Source: Rotaria macrura | Taxonomy: Eukaryota > Rotifera > Eurotatoria > Philodinida > Philodinidae | Length of the DNA: 64,000 nucleotides | Assembly (NCBI GenBank): GCA_900239685.1 | Contig: OENT01000156.1 | Location: forward strand, 46,051-110,050 | Direction: 5' to 3' | In this document: positions 35,942-49,376 of the stretch, in pieces | Numbering within the stretch: position 1 is the first letter of the stretch | Layout of the letters: each line of letters opens with the position of its first letter | Notes under the pieces: generated by a model | Seen by the model: the letters and a program-made list of their open reading frames with translations, nothing else | Told to the model about the DNA's origin: nothing | Database searches by the model: none | Program-made: the position numbers and the translations under genes

Positions 35942-38903
35942 AAGATATAATTTTAATTCTAGAGACTTATCCTTCAACAAAGTAATGGGACAATAAGAGT
36001 ATCATATTCGAATGTGTATCAAATGTGGTTAGTGAAAAACATCTCAATCGAGTAAGATTTTTCTATAAAGAAAATAAAATTAAGAGTAATTATTTACTTG
36101 CTATAGTATTCTTTTCCCTCTCAACATTCACATGAAAATAATACTTTCTGTTCGATCCATATTTCCCATTGAATGAAAAATTGTGACACATTAAAAATTA
36201 CTGTTGATAAACAAACGATAGGTCAATCATAAGCAAATACAGACAATCATTTCAAGTTGATTAAAGTTGAAGGCATTTAAATATTCTGTAGTAAATAAAG
36301 AAAAGACGAGCCGAATTGCTTACCTTAAGCATCACAAAAAATTCTAAACGATTAAGTTTTTGCATAAAGATATATTGGTGAAAGAAATTTTCAGGAAAAA
36401 TAACTAACATCGACTGCCAATGATTTATTCAAGTGAACTAGGTTGCTTATAGCAGTGATCAAAACGATTTGTATCAAACGAGATCAGCACACTGCTGTTT
36501 TTAGAGAGCATACGGCAATATTTCGTAGTACAAAAGTTATTTCTATTATTGATAATAAAAAATTCATTGTGACATTCAATTATGTGAAAAATTTTAATAC
36601 TATGATCAGTAAAACTGGATATTTTAAGCATCAGCATGATACTTTGTTTTATTGGTATCTTTTATCAACCATTAAGTCACAACATCTGATGAATGAAATT
36701 GGCACAAAGAGATCCTAACGATAGTATTTTGTGCATGTTCCTTATTGATGGCCTTGCTTTTTTGCAAACATCTTTTACATACGAAGAACAGAAATTTATG
36801 TTATAAAATCTTCCGCATCAATGCAAAGATAGAATAGACATCAAAATTATTTTCAATGGGACGATAAATTTTGATCTCTTTATGCAGTCGTGTATGTAGA
36901 TAAAATGTGTAATTGATATTAAAAAACGTTCGTGCAGCATCATATCTAGAGAGTGAGACTCTAAATAAAACTTATAGATATTCGACTATATCTCAATCGC
37001 ATATAAAATCAATGTTAGAGAGTTACATCAGTAAAATATTCAGATATTTTCCCTCTTACATAATAACAAGTTTAATCTTTCTACATAAAGTAATCAACGA
37101 AAATACACTGTTTGATTGATTTCGATAGAAATTTCAAAAGAAAAAAATATCAGAGCAATATATATTCCTTTTCAATAGTGATCCCTCAAGAATCTAATCA
37201 TGAAAATGCTTTTATGTCAATAAATTTGAAAGTTCAGTGGTAGCCTTGGAATCTATCTTTTAGTTCAACATGAATAAAGACAACACACGGTAAGTCAATG
37301 GATTATTTATATGTTAATCTTGATCAAGTGACTCGTATTTTTTATTTCTCAAGAACAGACAATATCTTACAATAAATAGGTAAGTATGATCTGTTTATTT
37401 AGAACGCCTTGCATTCAAAATCATATCTTTTTATAAAAGGAACAATTATATACTTGAATGCCGTAGGAAAATTGATAGCATTCAAAAAAATGAAATTCAT
37501 CGTTGTAATATTCACAAGATGAATTTCATTCTTTGACGAATGTAGAACATCATCATTTGACAGACGAATTCCCAGATAAACTTAAATATGATTATTAAAA
37601 ATTGACAATCAAGCCACAACATATTTTTGGCAAAGTCGTTTTGAAGAGATGCTTTTCTATTAAACAGAAGTATGTTGGAAAATTCTACAACATATTCCCA
37701 GTTTTTGGTCAGAAGATGTTATTCTGATCTATCAACTCTTATTTGTCTTAATAAAATCTACTCTCGATTTTTCTCGAAATAAAAATAGTGTTTCTATAGT
37801 ATAGTCAAATGAGACATTCGTCATCGATGTTGTTAGTCACTTGAAATTGCAATATGTTAGCGGCTTCTAATCGTTTTTTGACAATTAAATGAAAGAATGA
37901 TGTAAAATTCAACGAGCTTTACGTTCCCAATGAAAAACATATAGATTTATGAAGTTATAATCAATAGATTTGATTGTAATATTCTACGCTGATCAATTAA
38001 TTGTAAAGAGATAATCAAAATTCTGTTTCAAGTCTCATCAATAAGCATTTTATTTTTTTTTTTCAACCGTTATTATGTGAAGGATTCTTTCAACAACATC
38101 GACAAAATAAATAAATATCTATTGAAAAACGTATTGTTAAAAAATGAGAAAGATAAAGTTTTTTGCTTCTCAGACTGATTATTGTCAATTTTGATGAGGA
38201 TAACAGAACTATGAATCTTATCTTCCAAATTAAGTATACGTAGATTTGACTAACAGAATGACCGAGACAAAATCACAATCAGCATAACTTTTATATGAAT
38301 TATTATGTCATAAAGTATTTTGTAAACATTTATTGTCTATGGTCGATTCTTGTTGTTTCGATTATTTACCCTGACAATTCATGCATTTGTAACATTGCTC
38401 TTTCATTCCTTCACGACATCTGAATGGCGAACAGAACTCTAATCGTTATTCCTGATAAATAATGTTCATAGCTGTAAAACAACATGAATATCATTGAATA
38501 GCTAATTGTTTTCTGTTTTTTTCCTCATAGAAACTTTCATCGATATTTTGTACAAATATTTTATTTTTATTTTTTGTTAAATAAATTTTAACACATATAA
38601 CTAACGAACAAACATAATAATTGTGTAATTTTCTGTTTTTACTTAATGAACTTCCCTTTTCAATTGATTTTGTGCAATAAATGAGGAAGAACATTTTTAA
38701 ACAAACTACATACAAAATTAAACGTATACTTTGTATACTTGCGTACATATGACACAGAAAAGGAAAGGAGTAAAAATACCTGTAACACAAATACTACTAA
38801 TAATGAAATTGAACATTCGAGTGTTCTTTGAAAATTTCATCGCTTGAATAAGAATGATAAGTGAAGAGATAAAGATAAGAAAACTTTTTGTACTATCTAA
38901 AAG
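35942..38903. other. Intergenic DNA downstream of NR-D
   Basis: About 3 kb of AT-rich DNA with scattered short frames (for example 36443-36718 and 36913-37119 on +) that lack domains or splice partners. It includes the 3' flank of NR-D. Nothing else supportable. Confidence 0.4.
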
Positions 38904-41543
38904 TCACATCAGAAGACTCTGCATCAATGGTGATAGTTCTGTTATGTCAATATAACCATGTATCGTATCTTTAATTTCATCAATTAATTGTTGAAGTTTC
39001 ATTAATTTGTTAATATATCGTAAAAAAAGTATAGGTGCCTGCTTAAAACTGTATTGATGTAAACAATATCTATATAATAAATCAAGAAATATATTTTGTG
39101 CTTTGAATATACTGATTGTATTAATATTTGTTGATAGATGCGGATACAACTGCTTTGATGAAATTTGATTTGAGAAAAGTAATATCAAATAGAATAATTT
39201 CATGATAATGTCATCGGATTGAAATATATCAATTAAATCATTACGTAATTGTTTCATTTCAATATGAAATTGTTTATTGAATGTTTTTATCCAATCCTTT
39301 CCAGAAAATAATGGATCTATAGTATCTTGTTCATGATAACAATCGGTTCTTGGATCGTATATAAATATTGAATGAAGAAAACATATTGTCAATAAATTTG
39401 ATTTAATAACATACACTTGACTTCCTTTATCTAACTGTTGAAATTCATTTATTTGCTTAACATATGTTATAAGACGCATGGCTGTTATATAAAGTGGTAC
39501 ATGAAACAATGCTATGGTGGATTCGATCGGTTGTGTTGATGGATAACATGAGATGCCAGCTATTTGATTCAATCGTACTGATTCAATAAAACAATCCTGT
39601 ACAAACTGAATACTAAACCAATCGAAATCAGTTAGAACAGATTGATTAATTAGTGGAAATATGTCTAGTGATAAATCATCGTCTGTTTTTGACTAGAAAG
39701 TAAAAGCAAATTTTTATATTATATTTACGGAATTCTTTTATAAGATTTATCTATTGAACTGGTGAGAAAATCTTACATCTCGTTTGGTCAGTCGATGTAA
39801 TTCTTGATTATTATCATTGATTTGTTTAAGTCGGCGATTTTCTTCAATTTTAGCACGTTTCTCTGCTTTTCTAAATACAACAGATCATTGTATCAAATAT
39901 CTACAATAGTTTTCTTTTCATTCTAAATATCAGGTATATGTGTACTTTAACAGTTGCAAAAAGTACATCGCAATTAATTTTTGAAGAAGTACTATGATGA
40001 ATAAGGAGAAAAGTTTCTCATATCGTAATAATCACGTATATATGCATGACAATATACTTGGTATTATCTTCTATGCCAATTAAATGCCACGGTTCTATCC
40101 TCATTAAATAGTATTAAATTAACTTCTTTTTTTCCATTTTTTAATCCAGTTGAATGGGAATCAATTTTAAGATTAGAGTTATTAAAATAGCCGCTTGCTA
40201 ATGTCGAAACAAATTTCATTGTAATCTGTTTTCATTATTTTCCTAATAGCCAAGATTTGAAAGAAACGAATCGTGGAAACAATAGGAACGATCTATTTCT
40301 AGTCGATAATAACTTCACTCTAATCTTTTCGATCAAATATTTTATACAAATCGATAATTCTCAATTGATTGTCAAATGATTTTAATATAAATGAAAAGTT
40401 AGCCTTTTAAAAATGAAATCAATAGATCAAATATTGACATAAACTACATCGAGCACTATCACTTTGGACACACCTATTTAATCTTATCTTAACTTATGAA
40501 ATCTTCACTTTTAAATCTATAGAAAGATATACCTCTTAAAAATATGTTGAAACAAACTTGACTTCTTAATAAACAATTATATTACAAAATTTCGATAAAT
40601 TTGAAATATTAGTGTATGGAAGACTTACAAGAGAACGAAATAACATTTCTACCCCTCTGAATGATATGTATTTTTTTCCATAATATATTTCATTCCTGCA
40701 ATGGACGAGAATTGTTTCGTCTGAAATTCATATTTATTTTAATACAAACTATCGAAATCTTCTTTCAACAATTAAAAGGCAAATGATATTATTCTCTATA
40801 ATACTATTACTCTACTTCGAACGAATTACATTCATTAAATCTTATGAAAAAAACTGTTTGTTATTCATTTTAAACCGAATTCATAGGCAAGATGTTAGCA
40901 CTATGAACGGATTTTAAAATAATCTCGATTTCAATTTTGGTCACGAATAATAATATAATACTCACTCTTCATCCGAAAGAATCCATTCTTTTCGCATGCC
41001 TAAACAGTAAAGAAAATCAGTTAATAATGAAACTACATCATAAAATCATTGAAATCATCTAACCTGTTTTAAGACATTTTTCAAGTCGACATCGCTTGCA
41101 TCGTTTTCTTATGTTAAAGGCAACATCACAATAACCGTGACCGCGACATTTTAATTTTTCCTGAATAGTTATAAAATTAAAAAGAAAATAATTACTGTGG
41201 CAAAGAATATTTTTACCAATGTTCGTAATGCATTCCGACGAAAAAATGCTTTGCAAGATTCACATGATATGGCATCGAAATTGTAACCTAGATAATACAG
41301 ATTCAATTTGAAAATGAATAGACAATCATTTTTATTGTTTGAAAAATTACCATGAGCATCACCATTACAAACAACACACGTTAAAAGTGTTCTATAACGT
41401 TTGGAAGTTGTTGTTGCAGATATGTTCTTCTCAATTTGTTGTGATTTATGAATTGATAATGAGCGTTTCTTTGAAAACTGTTCATTATTTTCAGTTTGTA
41501 AATTATTCTCGGGATATTTTCTTCGTCTAGTCGACATTTGCAT
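38904..41543 (-). CDS. NR-D: NR1-type nuclear receptor, 425 residues, six exons
   Basis: Exons 41543-41351, 41287-41217, 41160-41064, 40999-40966, 39870-39777 and 39692-38904 join in phase. Finger one starts at C56 (CVVC ... CESCKAFFRRNAL), finger two is CX5C-X9-CX2C (KCRGHGYCDVAF), then GMRKEWILSDEEK and KRAKIEENRRLK. The LBD is in the last exon: LDKGSQVYVIKSNLL, YDPRTDCYHEQD, DPLFSGKDW, KAQNIFLDLLYRYC and the terminal helix SPLMQSLLM, again Ser for the AF-2 Glu. DNA-binding exons 2 and 3 (71 and 97 nt) match NR-C. Intron 4 is about 1.1 kb. A second ATG two codons in is an alternative start. An acceptor (tatttctag) lies some 20 bases upstream of the start. It stands 14.5 kb from NR-C, with the repeat-rich stretch in between. 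Confidence 0.88.
39871..40965 (-). other. 1.1 kb intron 4 of NR-D
   Basis: AT-rich interval between the two hinge-coding exons (donor GAAGA/GTGAGT, acceptor tatttag). No repeat or coding signal was recognised. Confidence 0.6.
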
Positions 41544-44500
41544 TAATATCGGTTTTTATCTAGAAATATATAGATAGAGGGCTTTTATACGCAAGTTTAG
41601 CTAGTAAAAGAAAAGATAGGATAAAGAAAAAAACGTTTTTCAACCGCTATTTGATAGCTTAACCATAGCAAGTAATTGACATTACTAAGAAGAAACAAAC
41701 GATATCGCAAATGCAAAACAATTTATGTCAAGAATAAGTAAAATAAACTGTTTGTATTTGCTTTTCTATACCTTGTGAATTTAACTTTCACTTATGATAC
41801 ACTCTCATATAATTATATCGTATAGCATCTACGAAACATATTTAAATATAATAGGTGAGAATATATCTGACAGTAAACTTCATTGCTTTAACTTCTTCAA
41901 ACGTTCTAAATATCATATCTATTGATAAGATTTGTATTAATCTCAAAGATGAATAATAGAAACGAAATGAAAGAAGAAAAAACTGAATACATTCATCGGA
42001 CAAATTAACTATAGATTCGTTTTTCAATCATTGATAGATGGAAAGATTCTAATCTGAAAAGAAATACAATTGATTCGAAAAAAAAATACCCTCGATTGAG
42101 TATTGCATCATAAACGTATTAGGTTGTTGTAAACGACTGTGTTTTAGTGCTTCTCTCGCCGATGTGGTTTATTCTAATGATAAATTGACAAATGTGATTT
42201 TACTCTATCTCATACTAAGTTTTACTATTTCCTACGAATTCCCATTTAAAAATAAATGCACGAACTTACATTATCATATGTTACAAAGAAAAAGCATTAA
42301 CATAGTAGACTGTTGTACTGTTTGCCCCGTTCTTGTTTTTTTCTCCGTTTTCTCTTATATTTACGATAGAAAATGGTATTTAGAGAACAAGAAAAAAGTT
42401 CGTTCGACCAAATATCTTTGTGTCATCTGTAGAGAATGTATTGACTTACGTTATTACCGATTAACTTCCGTAATGAAAAGTAGGAGTTTACTCATTGTTT
42501 GTATGTTATTATTTCTTTTCATCATCGACAGATTAATCTAAAAACTAAATCATATTTACATGAAAATGAATATGTTTCATAGTAATTCTTTTCTTCGCCT
42601 TTCAACGTATTGATGTAGTATGGCATATCTCGGCCAAAAGAAAGATAAATACATCTAATAATCTATATTAATTTTAGATGAAAATTACGATGAGTCGTTG
42701 AATTTTATAATGAACAATAAAATATAAGCTTCTCCTACTCTACATAACCGCGTATCAATAAATATTGATAATTTATTTAGAGAAGAGAGTATAACACTGC
42801 GTTCTATGAGCGTGCGAATGAATCAGTTTCTATCAAGGCAAGCCGACGATGTAGAAAGAAAAAGAAAAACAATAGTTGCACTGTTTGACCCGTATTGCTT
42901 TTTACAGTTCTTAAGCAAACTGTCGATGTCACTGTATGCATAGATAGACACATAATAGAGATCGAGGGAGAAACAACATAAGTTTATATTCCATCAGCAT
43001 AGCTGTAAATGTTTTCTCAATATGAAAAACTACAACAACAAATCACTCTTAGTCATGTGTACTATATGAACTTCTGTACAACAATGTCAACATCAAAGAA
43101 GATAACAAGAGTAGATCGGTACTATAATATTCAAGGATTCGTGTATAAATAGAAGTATATTTTGAAGTATTGTTGACAGATTTTTTCATTAACAATTCTT
43201 ATTCTTATTTATTAACTATGGAAAGACGTATAAAATCACTTAGTTAACAATTTAAAATGGAAACGGCTGTTTGCTTTCATTGAAATATAATGTTAAATAC
43301 ATTTCAAAACAAAACCTTGAGAATTTCAAAGCGACTCGTATTTTCTTTGAATTCAAACTAGCTTAAGTTGTTCAATTTTAGGTACTTTTACAAAAAAATT
43401 ATAAATATGCAACAGCTCATATATTCTTCATGTTTTAGCTTGTCCCATCTATTATATGGAAGAAGAAACACAAAATTACTACTGGTCGATATAAATATAT
43501 ATACCTATACTACCATATTTTGTTCCGTATTAGTAAAAGACGGAAAAAAATATGAAAGACAGATTCACAATAGTACACTTGTAATTTGATGTTTTGTTGT
43601 CAAGACAACGAAAACGAGAATTATTGGTTTCAAAATGTTTTCGTACAAGCTGCATTTAAATAGAGATAAATTATTTTACAAAAACAACTGACATCGAAAC
43701 GATGCCGATATTTTTCCCTTTCAAGATATAACAACTGTTACTATTTGTTAACAATAGGCTCGAATTGCGAGTTATCTGATTTTTGGCGGTTCTTTGATAC
43801 CGACAAAAAAACAATAACTTCTACGAAGAAAGAATTCTTTCGGCATATAATTTTGATTAGTTCATTCAAAAAGAAAATTAGTTTAAAAAGATTAACAGAC
43901 AGAACGTTCTTGAAATAATCCTTTTCTTTATTTTGGCTCATGTATATACAAGAGCTTCTCAAAAGAAGATTTACTTATGTCAAGAAGAAGAGGATTAATA
44001 TGATGAATTATGAACAATTAATCTTATATAATAATGGTTCATGATAGTTTTCGAATCTTATTTGAGAATATTTCATTATCATATAGGTTAACATTTTTTT
44101 GAAGACTTCTATCAATCATGTGATCTTCAATATTTGACGTCATCGTTTCCTAATGTCATTCGTATTCTACATTGATGCGTGCTTGTTTAATCTAGAAAAG
44201 TAGACGAACCAATGTCATTTGAAAACAAATCAGATGTGCTTATTTCTATATCATGATCTTAACATATTTTTAATAAATTCTATGGTTTACTAAGAAGCTT
44301 AGATTATGCTGACATTAAAACGAATTCCTTCTTCTGCATGAAAGGTTTAAAGTCTAATGAAACAGAATATTATCAATTGATGCATTCAGTTTTTGTTTAT
44401 CAATGAAATATGTTAGTATTTGCGAGAAAGACTTAAGAAAAACTATAAATAATTAAATGCATTATTTCTCAATTTAATTTTGTAATACTGAGCTAAATTG

Positions 44501-47500
44501 TGCATAAAAATGAATTGAGTATATTAGAATTTTTAAATTTGTAATCTTTTATTTTTAAATAATTTTTATTTATTGATAGAGTTTGCATTCATCAAAAATA
44601 TCAAATTTGAACTTTGTATTTTGTTTTTGAAAGTCAAATAAACCAATAATGACTACATAGAATTGTTTTTGACAATCGACTACAAACTGATAAACTAACT
44701 TGCAAAAAAAAGCATGAGACTTCTTCATGTATGATAGCGTATGATCTATTAGTCACAACTGTGCATTAATTCTTCAGTAATCAGAATTTATCATCAAAAA
44801 AGTAATTTCTAGATAGAAAAACAAGTTTTGTTGTTCGTGTGTTGCATATAGTGGAATATTTAAACTTGAGTATGTTTATATAACTATCTATTAATTTTAT
44901 TATAATAGAAAATTTGACGTGAACGACAAAAGAAGACGAATCATTCTCTTAACATATATGATACTAAGATGAAAAAATGTGTCGAATCACAGAGTAAGAA
45001 ACTAAGTGATTAGTATTCAAAGCGACAATAAATCATTATTTCATCGTATTCCACAAAGAAATAGTTCTGTTCGATCAAAACAATTCATAAAAGGCATCAC
45101 GAAGTACAAATACATATTCACACACAATAGTTAAAATAATGATCGGCGAGCTCATTCGGAAAAATCAAAAAACAAACTAAGAGTATAAAATCGAGACTAT
45201 CTTTGTATAAACTTAGCAACATTTAAAATTACATTAGTGCCAAAGAATACCTATATATATATACGTCTATTTAATTGCTACAATGTTGATCAACGAATCC
45301 AATTTCATGCCGGAATGCTATACAGTGATCTAATCATCACTCTTGAATTACAATTTGATTAAGTTTAAATAAGCATATATTAAACACTAGCAGAAAATTG
45401 AAATTCGTTTTCTAGATCATCATTTATTGACTAAAACTAATTACTCATTGTAAAAGACTTAATTAATAATGAATGTTTCCAGAGTATTGAATATATATTT
45501 CAAAAAGTACTCTGAAAACCCATTGGATGATTTCAAGGTCGTGAAGATTTTCAATTAAAAATATGAAATACACTCAGTTTGAAATTGTAAAATGTTGTAT
45601 TTGACAACTTCTAGTCACAGTTCGAGTATGCATACAATGAGAAAATTCACTACAACAGTTGACTTCTACCTTCGACTTGTTACTAATGAAATATTTCATC
45701 GTTTATTACCATCACGAAAATGAAGTCTCTTTAAATAAGTTTCAAATCGATCGATGTTCTTTTTTTCGTGTCTTCAGTACAATTTAAGAACTATCATCTC
45801 ACTCTGATGATAAGTATCTGATTTCACAAATACAGAATTACAATGATGTGACTGAGTAACTTAAAGAGGCATACAAATCGATAAGAAAAATGAATCCAAG
45901 CTTTTGTCCTTGATTGTTTAACAGTTAGCAACAGAATATATCAATAACCTATGCATAAAAGTTTATGGCATGTAGAAATAGCGACATGATAGATAACCCT
46001 GGCGATAACACTAATTTCATGACATAAACGCAAATAAATTGTATAGTTATCAAAGCCTTGAATCAGTAATCAGAAATCAATATAATGCAATGATTTTAAA
46101 ATTATGACATGATTATAATAAAAGTTAATTATAGATATGCATCATCGTCTCAATATTTATATAGAACTCATTTTGTTTGTGTTCAATGATAGGCATTATG
46201 TACATCTGATAGTTGAAACACATGAGACAATTTTTCTTTGTTTCATTATTTAGTTTGTTAGATGTTCTAAGATTAAAAATCTTTAAAAGATTGATCAAGA
46301 TTTGACATCGAAAGATTCCTTCTGTACAACTTGATGAAATCGTACAAAGCATCTTCTAAGCTTTTGTTATGCTTCGTTTTCTCAGATTTCACTATGAATC
46401 TAATGAGATCAAAATGAAAGGATCTTCTTTAGCATATAACTCCAAAGTAGACGATTTTATGCATTCAGTGAAATTTTCAAATTATTGAATGTACTCCAAC
46501 TGTGAAGTTTCTGCGTCTAAAAATTGGAGATACACTCGTTGAAGATTAACTTTAATCTATCAAGTAGTAATACTTATTAATTATTTTTTGATTAATGCGA
46601 CGAGATAAAAGCAGATTTTCTGTCGTTTGGATGCTTTTTACTATGTTTTATTAGAATCGTTGCAATTGACTTGACTCGGTAAAGTCGAATAGAAAATATT
46701 GATATACTCATCAATTCATACGAAACACGTTACTTAATCAAGTGAATTTTTCAAGAAAAAGAATAGAGTACTATGCATTTTTTCAATGCATTTTATTATT
46801 AACTTTACGTAATCGAGTTAAAGTTCTATACTCATACTTCGTTAGTTCCATTTCGATTATTTGAGGCGGATAAAATTCAACTAATCTCTTTTAATTTAAA
46901 TCCCTTTACTGGTATCAATTATTTCTAATTGATATTGAACACACACGAAAACTTACGTTGTTCTAGTTATTACGGTATATTTGAGTAGAAAAAGACACGA
47001 TGGTATGCGACCTAATATTAGATACATATTTATTTTTTTCAATGAATATTGTCTGACAACAGGCAATCAAAAATGACGATAGGAGACTTTCTCCTTCCGT
47101 TTTCTGATCAGGGTAATGGAGTACAAAAATAAAAAAAGTAGAATGTGCACAAGGTTGTACTTGGAACTTGGAGAATTATGAAAAAATCTTATAGACTCGT
47201 ATTCGATCTCAAAAGAATATTACACATCAGTCATGTAGTAAAATTACAATAAAAACAGAAGCTTTAACATTTTTCGATTCAACAAATAAATAAATCGGAA
47301 TTAAAAGTTCAGAGTTCAAATCCAGTAAAATCGTACAAAACATGTTAGTCTTGAAGAATACTGAGATTATCATTAGATTTCATATAAATCTTTTAGTATG
47401 ATTTATTGGAACAATGAGATTTTTCATCATTTCACTTAATCTCATCTCATTTCTTAGCTTGTTTGTCAGTGGATTTATATTTCTAGAAATTGATTTTTTA

Positions 47501-49376
47501 TCTTTCAAACAATAGTAAAAAATGATTATGATCACTACGAACGTCACAAAATAATTTTTCTCAGCAAAAATTAAATCAAAAATTTCTTTTTCAATTACTG
47601 GTGAAAGCATTCATTTTTAATTTCATGACCATTTCAAGAACACCTGTAAAACGTACTGCTTATATATTAGTTTGAGTTACTTCTGCTTATGTTAACCTCA
47701 CAAATACTTCATTATACTCAACAAAATTTACTATTAAAGTAGTAAAGTAAATAATTTTGAGTTTATTTTTCAGCCGATGAATTTACAGTGAAACGTCATT
47801 TGTAATTAATTTGTATGCAATAAAAAGTTTCACAAGCTCTAACTAGTCATTTCTTTTTCTGAATAAGTACCTTTTTTTGATTTTTTATAATACCCATTCA
47901 GATGTAGAATGAATTCTTTCGGGAATATTCCTATGAAAATGGCCACAGCAGAAACTTAATAACCATTTACGGCGAGATATTTTTTAACATTCTTAACATG
48001 GCAAAATTATGAAAAGACAAACAGATAATAATCACAAATAATCAGTAAAATTATTTACTATTTACTTAAGATGTGTTACATGTCTACGAAACGTATATGT
48101 TCCTTATCAAAACGGCTCGAAGATAAAATTTCATTTCTTTATAGTCAGTATTTTTGAAAACCTACAATGATGCTCACTATTGGAAACCTATATCATACAT
48201 TGAGTCATTTTCCAAGTAGCATATATTGTGGATGTGTAATCTAATCAAATGCAATCTTCTTTGTCCTTGAGTGATTATGTTTGCTTAAAGACTTCATAAC
48301 AAGATTGATTTTTGTTACTTGAAATATTTTGAGTCATGATAATTACGGTAGAGTGCAGAAATACATGATTTGGTATCTTCTGTCATCAAGATCGTCTCGG
48401 TGATCAGTATGGTTTCATACATTTTCTATGTTAACTCAAGTTTTATAAATGATATTCATCTTTTCAGATCATCAACACAAATCAGATAAGTCAAAAATTT
48501 TCATATTCACATGATACTACTAAAGAGACATCATAATTGCTTACGTTTGAAACATTCCATAGTGGATGAACTTGTCTACAACAAATTCATTCGTTTTCAC
48601 ACTCATAACTATGTATCTCTCGTTCAGTCAGCGTTTCTCGAATAAAAAATATATCCGATCGTTTGATCTTTCTTCTAGAGTATTCAAGAGAAATACTCTT
48701 GATGCTTCAAAAGAAAAATGAATTTATACCCATATATGCTTTTAATGTAAAAGATGTCACTAGTGCTTTTATTCATGGATCAAAAAATCTATCTTTCAGT
48801 AGTTATGCTATAGTGTGCAGGATATTTCCCATTTCTGAAAATAGTGATTGATTTTTTACTCTTTGAGAAATACAAGTCATCAAGCGATGCGAGAGTAGAT
48901 TTTCGTTGGTTATTCGATGAACAAATTAACAATAATATTGAAATGATGACGGCTGCTAGGATGAAAAAGAAGTCTATTGAGTTTCTTTTATTCTTTCATT
49001 CATTTTTTCTCTTCTATTAAAATTGTTTGTCTAGCGTAGGCGTTCGATGGCAACAATCGAATTCCATTGCCAAAAAAGATTGTTCGATGTTCTACCTTCC
49101 GTACGCATCGTTATTGAGCATTTTCTTTTTCTATTTAAAATTTTGTTAAATTTCCATTTGATTATCAAAAGAATAAAACGAATAGAAGAAAAGTGCAATT
49201 CAATTTTAAAGAAATATGTAATTTTACTTAGTTTGTATTTTTGTTCGTCGTTAAGCAGATGGATGACACTAATAATAATATATTTGAAGCTCTCGAATCG
49301 GTTTGTTACAGACCATTTATCTCTCTTAAGTAATCCATATAACAATTTATAGCCGTCATCGGTAACAACATTAAAA
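41544..49376. other. Gene desert
   Basis: Nearly 8 kb without a supportable gene on either strand. The longest frame (42164-42541, +, 125 codons) lacks an ATG at its left limit and reads as hydrophobic AT-rich text. No foldback elements of the 22-34 kb type were noticed. The left end presumably contains the NR-D promoter. Long-range regulatory DNA is possible but nothing in the sequence shows it. Confidence 0.45.

Noticed and set aside
36443..36718. Plus-strand frame with a short internal repeat (HTAVFREHTAIFR)
   Set aside because: No domain, no splice context, and the repeat is only two imperfect copies.
42164..42541. 125-codon plus-strand frame
   Set aside because: No ATG at its left limit, hydrophobic AT-rich composition, no splice partners or domain.
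47305..47330. tRNA-like GTTCAAATCC
   Set aside because: No matching acceptor stem, D-arm or anticodon arm upstream.
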